64,000 nt of DNA from Candidatus Altimarinota bacterium (GTDB taxonomy: Bacteria > Patescibacteriota > Gracilibacteria > UBA1369 > 2-02-FULL-48-14): the NCBI GenBank assembly GCA_015485665.1, contig WFTC01000001.1:28576-92575 (forward strand). Direction: 5' to 3'. A program made the position numbers and the translations under genes. The notes below the pieces were generated by a model. It did no database searches. It was not told the origin of the DNA and saw nothing but the letters and a program-made list of their open reading frames with translations. The stretch's first letter is position 1. Every line of letters starts with the position of its first letter. Shown here piece after piece: positions 38,066 through 47,779 of the stretch.

Positions 38066-38806
38066 ATGTCATTGGCTGAAGCTGTCATTTTGGGGATTAT
38101 TCAGGGGATAACTGAATTTTTACCAATTTCTTCATCAGGTCATTTGATTTTAGTGGAAAGTATACTTAAACTTGAAGTGTCAAGCTTGAAAAGCTTTGAT
38201 GTGACTGTGCATGTTGGCACCTTATTGGCAATTCTTATTTATTTTAGAAAAGACCTTTTAGATGCAAGACGCTTTCCATGGTTAATTTTGGGAAGCATAC
38301 CGGCTGTTTTAGTTGGATTCTTTTTGGAAGACTTTATTGATTCCATATTTAGAAGTGCTTTTGCAGTTAGCATAATGATGCTTATTACAGGATTTTTATT
38401 TTTCATTTCAGAGTCACTTTCTTTTAAAGCTAAAGATTCAAAACTCAATATAAAAAATGTGCTTTTAATAGGTCTTGCTCAAGCATTTGCAATTATTCCG
38501 GGAGTTTCAAGAAGCGGATCAACTATTTTTGCCGGAACGCTGCTTGGAATGAAGCGTGAAGAGGCTGCCAGATTTTCTTTTCTGCTCGGATCAATAGCAA
38601 TTGCAGGTGCAGGTTTGCTCACAGCTTTAGATATTGAAAGTGCGCCTATAAATTTGGAAATTTTATTCACAGGCTTCTTAAGTTCTTTCCTTGCAGGATT
38701 TTTTGCAGTGAAATGGCTTATGACTTACTTAAAACAACATTCACTTAGAATTTTCGGTATGTATTTAATGTTTATAGCCCTGTTAACTCTACTTGTATTG
38801 AAATAA
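38066..38806 (+). CDS. uppP: Undecaprenyl-diphosphatase
   Basis: EAVILGIIQGITEFLPISSSGHLIL; IPGVSRSGSTIFAGTLLGMKREEAARFSFLL. Confidence 0.96.
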   Translation: MSLAEAVILGIIQGITEFLPISSSGHLILVESILKLEVSSLKSFDVTVHVGTLLAILIYFRKDLLDARRFPWLILGSIPAVLVGFFLEDFIDSIFRSAFAVSIMMLITGFLFFISESLSFKAKDSKLNIKNVLLIGLAQAFAIIPGVSRSGSTIFAGTLLGMKREEAARFSFLLGSIAIAGAGLLTALDIESAPINLEILFTGFLSSFLAGFFAVKWLMTYLKQHSLRIFGMYLMFIALLTLLVLK

Positions 38807-38841
38807 AATGCTAAACTTGATAGAATCTTGGAAAATTCAAT

Positions 38842-39867
38842 ATGAACGATATTTCAAAATACGCAATTGCAACCTTGGGGAGTCATACCGCTCTTCAGAT
38901 TCTAAAGGGAGCTCAAGATGAAGGTTTGAAAAGCATAGTAATTTGCTCGCAAAAATCACGTCGTGTTTATGAAAGTTACGGTGTTGCTGATGAGATTATA
39001 GAGATTTCCGACTACCAAGATTATTTTCGTATTGAGGAGCGTTTGATAGAGCAGCAGGCTGTTGTGATTCCCCACGGGTCTTTTGTAAGTTATGTTGGGG
39101 CTGATCGTATTACTGCGGAAATGAAAGCCATGTATTTCGGATCCAAAGGCATTTTAAGATGGGAATCTAACAGAGAAATTGAGCGAGAATGGTTAAAGAA
39201 AGCCGGAGTTAATGTACCAAAAGTTTTTAGAGATTCTTCTGAAATAGATAGACCTGTTATTATTAAATTTCATGGTGCAGGTGGAGGTTTTGGTTATTTC
39301 ATTGCTCATACTCCGGAGGAATTTCATGAAAAAATTAAAGAGTTTCCAAATCAAGATGATTATGTAATTCAAGAATATGTAGTTGGAGTGCCGATGTATG
39401 TGCATTATTTCTATTCTCCTCTTAGTGGTGAATTGGAAATAATGAGTTTTGATAAGAGATATGAATCTAATGCTGATTCCATAGGACGAATTGCAGCTCG
39501 CGATCAGCTTGATGCGGACCTTCACACCAGCTATACGATTACAGGAAATATTCCTGTGGTTGTCAGGGAATCTTTATTGCCAATGTTTTTCCATATAGGT
39601 GAGCAGGTTATAGAAGCTTCAAAATCACTTGAAGGAGTTCCAAAAGGTCTTTATGGTCCATTTTGTCTAGAAGGAATAATAGATCCACAGCTTAATTTCC
39701 GTGTTTTTGAGATATCTGCGCGTATAGTTGCAGGTACAAATCCTTATACTCATGGATCCCCTTATTCTTGGCTTCGTTACAATATACCTATGTCAACCGG
39801 AAGAAGAATTGCTCGTGAGATAAGGCAGGGGATTGAAGAAGGTCGTTTGGAAGATTTACTTGGATAA
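38842..39867 (+). CDS. purP: Archaeal-type PurP (formate-dependent FAICAR synthetase) family protein
   Basis: ATLGSHTALQILKGAQDEG, VVIPHGSFVSYVG, FGSKGILRWES, DKRYESNADSIGRIAARDQL, TGNIPVVVRESLLP, GPFCLEG, FEISARIVAGTNPYTHGSPYS match remembered archaeal PurP proteins closely. Confidence 0.88.
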   Translation: MNDISKYAIATLGSHTALQILKGAQDEGLKSIVICSQKSRRVYESYGVADEIIEISDYQDYFRIEERLIEQQAVVIPHGSFVSYVGADRITAEMKAMYFGSKGILRWESNREIEREWLKKAGVNVPKVFRDSSEIDRPVIIKFHGAGGGFGYFIAHTPEEFHEKIKEFPNQDDYVIQEYVVGVPMYVHYFYSPLSGELEIMSFDKRYESNADSIGRIAARDQLDADLHTSYTITGNIPVVVRESLLPMFFHIGEQVIEASKSLEGVPKGLYGPFCLEGIIDPQLNFRVFEISARIVAGTNPYTHGSPYSWLRYNIPMSTGRRIAREIRQGIEEGRLEDLLG

Positions 39868-39877
39868 CAAATTCAAA

Positions 39878-41035
39878 ATGGACATTTCAAACATTCTTGC
39901 CGGATACGATAGAGAAAATCTAACAATCGCAGTACTTGGAGGGCACAGCGCTTTGGATATATGTGAAGGAGCCAAAAGAATGGGCTTTCGCACTTTGGCT
40001 GTATGCCAAAAAGGTAGAGAGCTTACTTATTTGAAATATTTTCGTACCAGAGGTGAAAAAGGTTGTATTGATGAAGTTATGCTTTTGGATAAATTTTCAG
40101 ATGTATTGCGGGAAGAGAATCAAAAAAAGCTAAGAGAAATGAATGCAATTTTTATTCATAATAGGTATTTTTGGGTTTATTTTGATGACTTTAAGGAAGT
40201 TGAGGAGAATTTTAAAGTACCTATTTTCGGAACAAGAAAGATGCTCCGTTTGGAGGAGAGAGATGTTCCGGGAAATCAATATGAATTGCTTGCAAAAGCC
40301 GGCATAAGAACACCAAAAATTATTCGTTCCGGCGGAAGTGACATCAGTGATGAAATTTTAAAAGATAGTTTGGATAAGCATTTTTTAACCAATCAAGGCC
40401 TACCTCTTCTTGTTAAGGCTGCGGAAGAAGAGCGTTCTTATGAACGTGATTTTTTTCTTATAACTTCCTCTGAAGATTATTTCAAAGAGAGGGAAAAACG
40501 TAATCCTGAATTTGTCAATAATGCGACCATTGAAGAATATGTAATAGGACCTCAAATAAATTTTAATTATTTTTATTCCGTTTTGAATGATGAATTGGAA
40601 ATTATGGGTACAGACACTAGAAGGCAAAGCAATTTGGATGGATTTTTGAGATTGAGCGCAGTGGAGCAAATGCAGCTTTTAAATAAAGGTTTTCAACCTT
40701 CAATGGTGGAAAATGGACACATTGCTTGCACCACAAAAGAATCCATAATTGAAAAAATGTTTCTCTTGGGAGAGAAGTTTCTTGCAATCAGCAAGAAAGA
40801 ATGCAAGCCGGGCATAATAGGTCCTTTCGCATTACAGGGTGCCTATGTTTCGGAGCAGGGCAAAGAAGAAATGGTAGTTTTTGATGTTTCAATGCGCATT
40901 CCGGGCTCCCCCGGGACACGCTTCACTCCACACACAACTTATCTTTGGAGAAGACCAATGAGCTATGGTGAACGCATTGCATTGGAGATTCAAGAAGCGA
41001 TTGATTCTGCTAGACTAGCAGAAGTGCTGACTTAA
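39878..41035 (+). CDS. PurP family paralog, divergent
   Basis: NLTIAVLGGHSALDICEGAKRMGF, IFGTRKMLRLEER, IEEYVIGPQINFNYFYSVLNDELEIMGTDTRRQSN, GPFALQG, FDVSMRIPGSPGTRFTPHTTYLWRRPMSYGERIALEI. Likely start ATG 39878. Confidence 0.8.
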   Translation: MDISNILAGYDRENLTIAVLGGHSALDICEGAKRMGFRTLAVCQKGRELTYLKYFRTRGEKGCIDEVMLLDKFSDVLREENQKKLREMNAIFIHNRYFWVYFDDFKEVEENFKVPIFGTRKMLRLEERDVPGNQYELLAKAGIRTPKIIRSGGSDISDEILKDSLDKHFLTNQGLPLLVKAAEEERSYERDFFLITSSEDYFKEREKRNPEFVNNATIEEYVIGPQINFNYFYSVLNDELEIMGTDTRRQSNLDGFLRLSAVEQMQLLNKGFQPSMVENGHIACTTKESIIEKMFLLGEKFLAISKKECKPGIIGPFALQGAYVSEQGKEEMVVFDVSMRIPGSPGTRFTPHTTYLWRRPMSYGERIALEIQEAIDSARLAEVLT

Positions 41036-41062
41036 ATTCAATTCTTATATTATTAATAAAAT

Positions 41063-42346
41063 ATGAAAGCATTATTGCTTGCTGCGGGGCGCAGTAAAAG
41101 AGCCAAACCCATTGAGGATAAGAATTTTCTTAAATTTTGCGGAAAAACTTTATTGGAGTTTCAATTGGAATCTTTGCACGAAGCAGGTTTTAATGATGTT
41201 TTAATAGCGGCAGGTGTTCACAACCTTAAAAAGGTGGAGCAAATAGCAAAAACATACGGAGCTCTTGTTATTCGGCAGGATGACCTTGATGAAGGCATGG
41301 CGGGAGCTATTTTAGCAGCAGCGCCATATTTGGATGATGCTCTTATGATAGTCTCAGGCAATGATATTGTAGATGTTTTAGCTTATTCAGATATGCTCAA
41401 AGCTCGTAAATCAGGTGCTGATGCCTATATTTTGGCTCGTCAAATGGATACATATTTCCCTGGAGGTTATTTAAAAGTGGAAGAGGGTCGCATTGTTGAT
41501 ATTATTGAAAAGCCGGGTGAAGGCAATGAACCTTCAAATTTAGTGAATATAGTTCTGCATTTTTTTATGAAGCCATCTAGCTTAATAAGTGCAATTCAAT
41601 CCATCAGTACAGATAAAGACGACCGTTATGAACAGGCATTGGCAAGTCTTATGAAAAAACAAGTCTTTGAAGCTGTTATTTATGAAAAATTCTGGCAGCC
41701 TGTAAAATTTCCTTGGCATGTTTTGGATTTAATGCCTTTTTTCTTAGATAAAATGCAAGCTTTCATACATCCATCAGCTGAGATTGCATCCACAGCTATA
41801 TTAAAAGGGAAAATTTACATTGAAGAAGGTGTAAAAATCTTTGATCATGCCATCATTCAAGGTCCTGTTTATGTTGGAAAAAATACGGTTATCGCCAATC
41901 AGAGCTTGCTTCGTCAATCAATTTTGGGTGAAAATTGTGTGCTTGGATTTGGAACGGAAATTGCAAGATCTTTTATTGGTGATGATGTATGGTTTCACAG
42001 TAATTATATTGGTGATACCGTCATGGGTAACAATAACAGCTTTGGAGCGGGTGCAATTTGCGCCAATCTCAGACTGGATGAAAAAGAGATATTAAGTTCA
42101 AAGCGCAACAAGCTTGGACCAATATTGGGTGATAATATACGTGTAGGTGTCAATGCAAGTTTAATGCCGGGAATAAAAATAGGCTCCAATACAATGATTG
42201 CTTCAGGCACTCTGATTGATATAGATATACCAGCCGGAAAATTTGTCAGTTTAAACAATAATTTGAACATACGAAATAACCGAGTCAGCATGGAAGATAC
42301 AGCTCGTTCAACTTTTAGGGCTGCTCAAACTCCACATCTCCATTGA
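41063..42346 (+). CDS. Sugar-phosphate nucleotidyltransferase with left-handed beta-helix (GlmU/RfbA-like)
   Basis: MKALLLAAGRSKRAKPIEDKNFLKFCGKTLLEFQLESL; IIEKPGE; hexapeptide-repeat C-terminus. Confidence 0.88.
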   Translation: MKALLLAAGRSKRAKPIEDKNFLKFCGKTLLEFQLESLHEAGFNDVLIAAGVHNLKKVEQIAKTYGALVIRQDDLDEGMAGAILAAAPYLDDALMIVSGNDIVDVLAYSDMLKARKSGADAYILARQMDTYFPGGYLKVEEGRIVDIIEKPGEGNEPSNLVNIVLHFFMKPSSLISAIQSISTDKDDRYEQALASLMKKQVFEAVIYEKFWQPVKFPWHVLDLMPFFLDKMQAFIHPSAEIASTAILKGKIYIEEGVKIFDHAIIQGPVYVGKNTVIANQSLLRQSILGENCVLGFGTEIARSFIGDDVWFHSNYIGDTVMGNNNSFGAGAICANLRLDEKEILSSKRNKLGPILGDNIRVGVNASLMPGIKIGSNTMIASGTLIDIDIPAGKFVSLNNNLNIRNNRVSMEDTARSTFRAAQTPHLH

Positions 42347-42596
42347 TTTGGCACTGACAAGCAAGTCTACTGTTTTCATCAGCAAAAGGATGTGATTCAA
42401 GAGTGAATTCTTCAACTTCTGTAACAGGAGTAAGCTTGTCTTGCCCCGACTTTATTTGAACAAGACATGTTCCGCACATTCCACTGGCGCAACCAAAGGG
42501 AATACCAAGTCCGTTCGTATCAGATACATCTTGGAATTTATCTCCTTCATTGCATTGAGCGCTTTGACCGGTAGTTATATTTTTTACAGTTGGCAT
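42315..42596 (-). CDS. 2Fe-2S ferredoxin
   Basis: GIPFGCASGMCGTCLVQIKSG...SRLACQCQINGDVEFEQP. Confidence 0.9.
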   Translation of the reverse strand: MPTVKNITTGQSAQCNEGDKFQDVSDTNGLGIPFGCASGMCGTCLVQIKSGQDKLTPVTEVEEFTLESHPFADENSRLACQCQINGDVEFEQP

Positions 42597-42614
42597 ATAA
42601 TAAGGTTAAGTGTT

Positions 42615-43541
42615 CTACTTTGTACATGGATTTTCACCGATTTTCAAGAGTCCCATTCTTTTTGCAACTTTTTGTCCTGTTGGAGTGGTGGCCAAACCGC
42701 CAAGTGCAGTTTCTTTGATTCTTGGGCTCATCATATCTCCAACTTCTCGCATAGCACGCACAACCTCATCAAAAGGCACAAAACTTTTAATTCCCATAAA
42801 AGCCATATCTGAAGCAGACATGCTGAAAACAGCAGCTATACCGTTTCTTTTAATGCAAGGCACTTCCACAAGACCTCCAATCGGATCGCAGGCAAGACCT
42901 ATCATGTTTTTCAATGCAAGTGCTGCAGCTTGCAATGTTGTTTCAGGTGAAGCTCCACGTACTTCGGTCAGTGCCGCAGCAGCCATTGCACTTGCGGAGC
43001 CAACTTCAGCTTGACAGCCACCAGCTGCACCTGAAAGCGTGGCGGTATTTGCAATAATCACGCCTATTGCGGAAGCTGTAAGCATCATGTTAATCAATTC
43101 CTTTTTTGAAAGAGAAAATTTGTATTTTGCTCCATACATAACCCCAGGAAGTACGCCGGCGGCACCGGCTGTTGGGAATGCTAAAATCACTCCCATGCGT
43201 GCATTATTTTCACCTGTTGCAATGGCACCGAGCATTGCACGAATTGCAGCTTCATTAAGAAGTAGAGAATCAGCATATTTATCAAATTCATTTATATGTT
43301 TCACCAAAAACGCTGTGCTTTCTCCAGCCATTTTACTTGGAGATACTTCAGGTTTTTCAATTGATGCATTGATTCCATTAAAAATTACATCCAATCTCTC
43401 CAAAAGTTTACTCATTATAGGCTCTCTCTTTTTTGAAGAAATTTGCATTTCATAACGGAGCATAATCTCCCAAATTGGAGAATCATGTTCTTTGCAAAGT
43501 TTTAGAAGTTCTTCACTGTTTCTAAATATAAAAGAGTTCAT
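42615..43541 (-). CDS. sdaAA: L-serine dehydratase, alpha subunit
   Basis: VILAFPTAGAAGVLPGVMYG, GCQAEVGSASAMAAAAL, IGLACDPIGGLVEVPCIKRNGI. Confidence 0.93.
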   Translation of the reverse strand: MNSFIFRNSEELLKLCKEHDSPIWEIMLRYEMQISSKKREPIMSKLLERLDVIFNGINASIEKPEVSPSKMAGESTAFLVKHINEFDKYADSLLLNEAAIRAMLGAIATGENNARMGVILAFPTAGAAGVLPGVMYGAKYKFSLSKKELINMMLTASAIGVIIANTATLSGAAGGCQAEVGSASAMAAAALTEVRGASPETTLQAAALALKNMIGLACDPIGGLVEVPCIKRNGIAAVFSMSASDMAFMGIKSFVPFDEVVRAMREVGDMMSPRIKETALGGLATTPTGQKVAKRMGLLKIGENPCTK

Positions 43542-44224
43542 CGGCTTATTTTTTTAAGAGCTCGAACAAAAACAATACCTTCTTTAGATTCCAATTCCAT
43601 TATTTCATCAAGAGCAAGTTCTTTTTCAAGGCTCAAAACGCTAAGAACTTTATTATCTCCCGCAAAATAAGAGCTTTGCATATTAACTATGCGAATTCCT
43701 TTTTGACCTAAAAATCCTGTGCTTTTTGCAAGCATTCCAGGTAGGTTTTTATTTTCAATTATTATTGTAAAAAAATTATCCGTACTATTGCCGGTCAGTC
43801 TTATATCAAATCCGTTGATGCGATTTATCTCAATATTACCACCTCCGATAGAGGATGCAATCACGCTCATTTCTCGCTTTTCGTTGCGTAATCTTATTTT
43901 GACTGAATTAGGATGAAAACCGCTTCCCAGATCACCCTTTGTAAATTTATATTTAAGGCCGATTTCATCTGCTATATCAAAGGACTTTTTTATTTTTGGT
44001 TCATTTGGTGGGAATTGCATAATGCCACCAAGAAGTGCTTTGTCTGTGGCATGACCTTTATAAACATCACCGAAAGAGCCATGTAAGAGAAAGTGTACTT
44101 CATCAGGTTTTCCATCAAAAATAGCTCTTGCAAACTGACCTATCTTTGCAGCACCGGCAGTATGCGAGCTGGAAGGACCGACCATTATCGGACCTGCAAT
44201 ATCAAATAGAGAAAATGGACTCAT
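43538..44224 (-). CDS. sdaAB: L-serine dehydratase, beta subunit
   Basis: SLFDIAGPIMVGPSSSHTAGAAKIGQFAR; C-terminal ACT-like region. Confidence 0.93.
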   Translation of the reverse strand: MSPFSLFDIAGPIMVGPSSSHTAGAAKIGQFARAIFDGKPDEVHFLLHGSFGDVYKGHATDKALLGGIMQFPPNEPKIKKSFDIADEIGLKYKFTKGDLGSGFHPNSVKIRLRNEKREMSVIASSIGGGNIEINRINGFDIRLTGNSTDNFFTIIIENKNLPGMLAKSTGFLGQKGIRIVNMQSSYFAGDNKVLSVLSLEKELALDEIMELESKEGIVFVRALKKISR

Positions 44225-44455
44225 AATTTTGAACTAGTATCCGAATTGAACACCTTTTTAAAGTTGCATGCAAGTTTACAGTATGACTGTGAGATTTATA
44301 TTCACTACTTGCTGTATGAGAATGTCATTTTACTATAATAGTATAAGAGCACCTTTTTATGAGTTTGTCTAATTAATAAACTTGCAAATTCTGCATAGGC
44401 AGATATAATTACATGAAACCTTAATAAAGGATTCATAAATAAATTTCTGCTTTGC

Positions 44456-44745
44456 GATGGCGATGAATGACCCCATTGCCCGCGAGAGTTAATGGCTCTC
44501 AACTCCGTTCTGTGAAGAGAATTTGAGACTTAGGTCTCTCTCGCTTCACAACAAAGAACAGCCTTGGACCGGCCAAAAAGCATTCCAAAGTGAGGCAGAT
44601 GAAAAACAAAAACAAAAGTAGGATGGTCTCTACTTTAAAACCGGCCTTTCCTCCACTAGCGGCTCAGTGACTTAAATCCTCATTGATAGCCAGGAAGAAA
44701 GACCGGTTTCTTTATTAAGTTTAGGCTCACCTAATAAAGTGATTG
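44456..44745. ncRNA. Putative structured RNA (multi-hairpin intergenic region, unknown class)
   Basis: Consecutive stems: GAGAG/CTCTC 44484-44500; GTTCTGTGAAG/CTTCAC..GAAC 44507-44559 with inner GAGAC-TTAG-GTCTC; AAAGTAG/CTACTTT 44615-44636; AAACCGGCCTTTCCTCC/GGAAGAAAGACCGGTTT 44638-44709; CTTTATTA/TAATAAAG 44710-44739. Confidence 0.4.
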
Positions 44746-44761
44746 CATAGACTTTCTTATA

Positions 44762-46036
44762 TTACTCTGTAGTGCTAAATGGGTTTATATATACAGCTTT
44801 GTCGCCCAAAGCTTCTTCAATACGTAAAAGTTGGTTATATTTGGCAATCCTATCTGTCCTTGATAAAGATCCTGTTTTAATTTGACCACACTCCATTGCG
44901 ACAACAAGATCAGCAATCGTTATATCTTCTGTTTCACCTGAACGATGTGAAACAATTGCTCGCCATTTTGCATCATGAGCCATATGGATTGCATCCATAG
45001 CTTCCGTCATGCTGCCTATTTGATTTACTTTTATCAAGATTGCATTTGCTGCATCTTCCGAAATAGCCCTACTGAGGAATTTTGTATTTGTAACAAGAAA
45101 GTCATCTCCCACTATTTGTATCTTTTTGCCAAGTGCTTTATGGAATTTTTTCCATCCTTCCCAATCATTTTCATCAAGACCATCTTCAATGGAAACGATA
45201 GGATAATCACGCACCCATTTCTCCCAAAGTTCTATCATTTCATCACTTGTTTTGCAGCCACCTCCACTTCGTTTGAAATGGTACATTCCACCTTCAAACA
45301 TTTCACTTACTGCGGGATCTAAAGCAATGGCGATATCTTTACCTGGCACATATCCGGCTCTTTCAATAGCTGCTACAAGGAAATTCATAGCTTCTTCGTT
45401 GCTGCCAAGATTCGGGGCAAAACCGCCTTCATCACCAACACTTGTTGAATGTCCCGCTTCTTTCAAGAGTTTTTTCAAAGCATGAAAGGTTTCAGTTCCA
45501 AAACGAAGCGCCTGAGTAAAGCTGGCGGCTCCCAACGGCACAATCATAAACTCTTGAAAATCAACACTGCTGTCAGCATGGGATCCACCGTTTATTACAT
45601 TCATCATAGGTACAGGCATTCTTGATGCTTTAGGGTTCAAATGCTCCCACAGCATCATATTTTTCTCATTTGCAGCAGCATGTGCAGCTGCCATGGAGAG
45701 ACCTAAGATTGCATTTGCTCCCAGTCTGGATTTGTTTGGAGTGCCGTCAAGTTCAATCATTGTCATATCTAAAGTTTTTAAATCTTGCACATCCATTCCT
45801 TTCACTCTCTCAAAGAGTTCTGTATTAACATTATTAACCGCATTCATCACTGAAAGCCCATTGAATATGGATGGATTGCCGTCTCTCAGTTCGCAAGCTT
45901 CGTGCTCACCTGTAGAAGCACCGCTTGGCACAATTGCACGACCAAATCCCGCTTTTGTTGTAACTTCAACTTCAACAGTGGGGTTTCCACGTGAGTCCAG
46001 AACTTGTCGTGCATGTACTTGTGTAATGGCAGTCAT
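44762..46036 (-). CDS. eno: Enolase
   Basis: [74 protein letters not shown]. Confidence 0.98.
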   Translation of the reverse strand: MTAITQVHARQVLDSRGNPTVEVEVTTKAGFGRAIVPSGASTGEHEACELRDGNPSIFNGLSVMNAVNNVNTELFERVKGMDVQDLKTLDMTMIELDGTPNKSRLGANAILGLSMAAAHAAANEKNMMLWEHLNPKASRMPVPMMNVINGGSHADSSVDFQEFMIVPLGAASFTQALRFGTETFHALKKLLKEAGHSTSVGDEGGFAPNLGSNEEAMNFLVAAIERAGYVPGKDIAIALDPAVSEMFEGGMYHFKRSGGGCKTSDEMIELWEKWVRDYPIVSIEDGLDENDWEGWKKFHKALGKKIQIVGDDFLVTNTKFLSRAISEDAANAILIKVNQIGSMTEAMDAIHMAHDAKWRAIVSHRSGETEDITIADLVVAMECGQIKTGSLSRTDRIAKYNQLLRIEEALGDKAVYINPFSTTE

Positions 46037-46125
46037 GAATTTAGGTTAAGATCGCTTGGATTATAGCATTTCTACCTTCGCGGGTGAAATTATGATAAGA
46101 TTGCTTCGATTTAATTAAATTATTT

Positions 46126-46767
46126 ATGGATATTATTTGGCACGGACATTCTTGTTTTACTTTGAAAGGGCAGGATGCAAAAATTATTTCAGACCCTTAT
46201 TCAGGTTTAGGTATATCATTACCTTCTTTTAAGGCTGATGTTGTCAGCTATGGAGATATTCTTGCAGAGAAAGAAGGTGAACGTTTAGTTGTTGAAGATG
46301 CGAAAGTTCTTGACTGGCCCGGAGAGTTTGAAGTTTCCGGAGTAGACATTGAAGCTTTCAGTGCAAAAGAACATGCAAAGGAAGGCGGAGTTCAAGGTGC
46401 AGAAGTGATAATTTTCGTTTTTATGCTTGATGGCATTAAAATTTGTCATTTGAGTGGGTTAAGTCATGAATTGTCGGATGAACTTTTGGATCATATTGGA
46501 GATATAGATGTTCTGCTTGTACCGGTTGGTGGTAATATTGTTTTAGATGGGCGGAAAGCATATTCAGTGGTTGAATCAATAGAGCCACGTGTAGTGATAC
46601 CAATGTATTTTTCTGATGGGAGCACTAATTTGGAAATAAAAGGATGTGAAGAGTTTTTAAAGGTGATCGGCCGAACGGAAATGGAAGCCAAAGAGAAAGT
46701 GTCTCTTTCTAAGAAGTCTTTGCCCGATGGAGTAATGGAGTTTGTAAAGCTTATACCTCAAGCTTAG
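46126..46767 (+). CDS. MBL-fold metal-dependent hydrolase-like protein
   Basis: MDIIWHGHSCFTLKGQDAKIISDPYSGLG; UPF0173-like architecture. Confidence 0.82.
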   Translation: MDIIWHGHSCFTLKGQDAKIISDPYSGLGISLPSFKADVVSYGDILAEKEGERLVVEDAKVLDWPGEFEVSGVDIEAFSAKEHAKEGGVQGAEVIIFVFMLDGIKICHLSGLSHELSDELLDHIGDIDVLLVPVGGNIVLDGRKAYSVVESIEPRVVIPMYFSDGSTNLEIKGCEEFLKVIGRTEMEAKEKVSLSKKSLPDGVMEFVKLIPQA

Positions 46768-46938
46768 AGAGCCAGTAAATTGCTATCTGAGCTTCTATAA
46801 ACTGCACGTTTGGTGTATGGCTTAAAACGCCGCAAAATGCCATGCAGTTTACTTGTTTTTCCAAGTAGGAAAACACGATCAGTTGAGACGTGAAACTTAC
46901 GTTTCGCTCTTTGTTTAAACATAGGGATATGGGTTAAA

Positions 46939-47550
46939 TTAATACATTCGGATTACAGTTGTTACAACACCTTGTATTTGTAGATACTCATTGGCGTGTA
47001 TATCTGAATATTCCGGGTTTTCGGCTTGAAGCCAAATCTTTCCTTCTTTGCAGCGATAACGTTTCACAGTATTTTCGCCGTCAATCAAAGCAATAACAAT
47101 GTCTCCATCTTTTGCTCGCATTTCTCTATTTGCAATTACAAAGTCTCCTTCGAGGATACCTGCATTGATCATACTGAGTCCTGTTACTCTCAATGCGAAG
47201 GAGCCTTGCGGTTTTTTAAGCATATCACTCCCGACTTCAAAATAATCAATTACATGTTCTTCAGCCAAGCTCGGTCCTCCCGCAGGTATTGTACCTAAAA
47301 CAGGAATTTTAATGAGATTATTTGCAGCATTTAACTTTTCTTTTACGGAATTAAGAAGAGCGATTCCTCTTGGCGTGTCATCTTTTGAGAGATAGCCTTT
47401 TGTTTCCAAAGCCTTCAAATGTTTGAGAATGCTGTTATCGCTTTTTACGCCGAAATGCTCTCGCATTTCTCTGATGGTGGGGGATTTGCCATAGCCTAGC
47501 TGATAAGATTCTATATATTTCAGCACAGCCTCTTGTTTTTCTGTAATCAT
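46939..47550 (-). CDS. lexA: LexA repressor
   Basis: N-terminal HTH SPTIREMREHFGVKSDNSILKHLKALETKGYL; cleavage region IPVLGTIPAGGPSLAEE; catalytic Ser in GLSMINAGILEGDFV and Lys in GENTVKRY. Confidence 0.95.
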   Translation of the reverse strand: MITEKQEAVLKYIESYQLGYGKSPTIREMREHFGVKSDNSILKHLKALETKGYLSKDDTPRGIALLNSVKEKLNAANNLIKIPVLGTIPAGGPSLAEEHVIDYFEVGSDMLKKPQGSFALRVTGLSMINAGILEGDFVIANREMRAKDGDIVIALIDGENTVKRYRCKEGKIWLQAENPEYSDIHANEYLQIQGVVTTVIRMY

Positions 47551-47558
47551 TTTTGATG

Positions 47559-47597
47559 GGTGAGTGTATCCTCAATATAGGTGAGTAAAAGCTCACC
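47559..47597 (-). promoter_or_regulatory. Two tandem dyads upstream of lexA (candidate SOS boxes)
   Basis: GGTGAGTGTATCCTCAAT (47559-47576) and GGTGAGTAAAAGCTCACC (47580-47597), both GGTGAG-N6-CTCA. Confidence 0.65.
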
Positions 47598-47779
47598 GTC
47601 AATTCTTTTAAACTTGATTTTTCTTTTAACTATGTCAAAAATATATTTTATAGGCTTTCCTGTATTTACACTTCAAGTACATTACTGGTGCTAAGAAATA
47701 GAGCGTAGACCCCTATCTACACATCATGTTCATGGGCAGCGTATTTTGTTATGAATGTATTTCATTGCTGCACATATGC

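Noticed and set aside
44305-44502. 65-aa minus ORF in the eno-sdaAB gap
   Set aside because: Low-information sequence in the structured intergenic region; no motif or start-site support.
44456-44745. Identification as RNase P RNA or tmRNA
   Set aside because: Short resemblances (minus-strand GAGGAAAGGCCGG, ACAGAAC) but the other conserved RNase P blocks and any T-arm or tag-peptide of tmRNA were not found.
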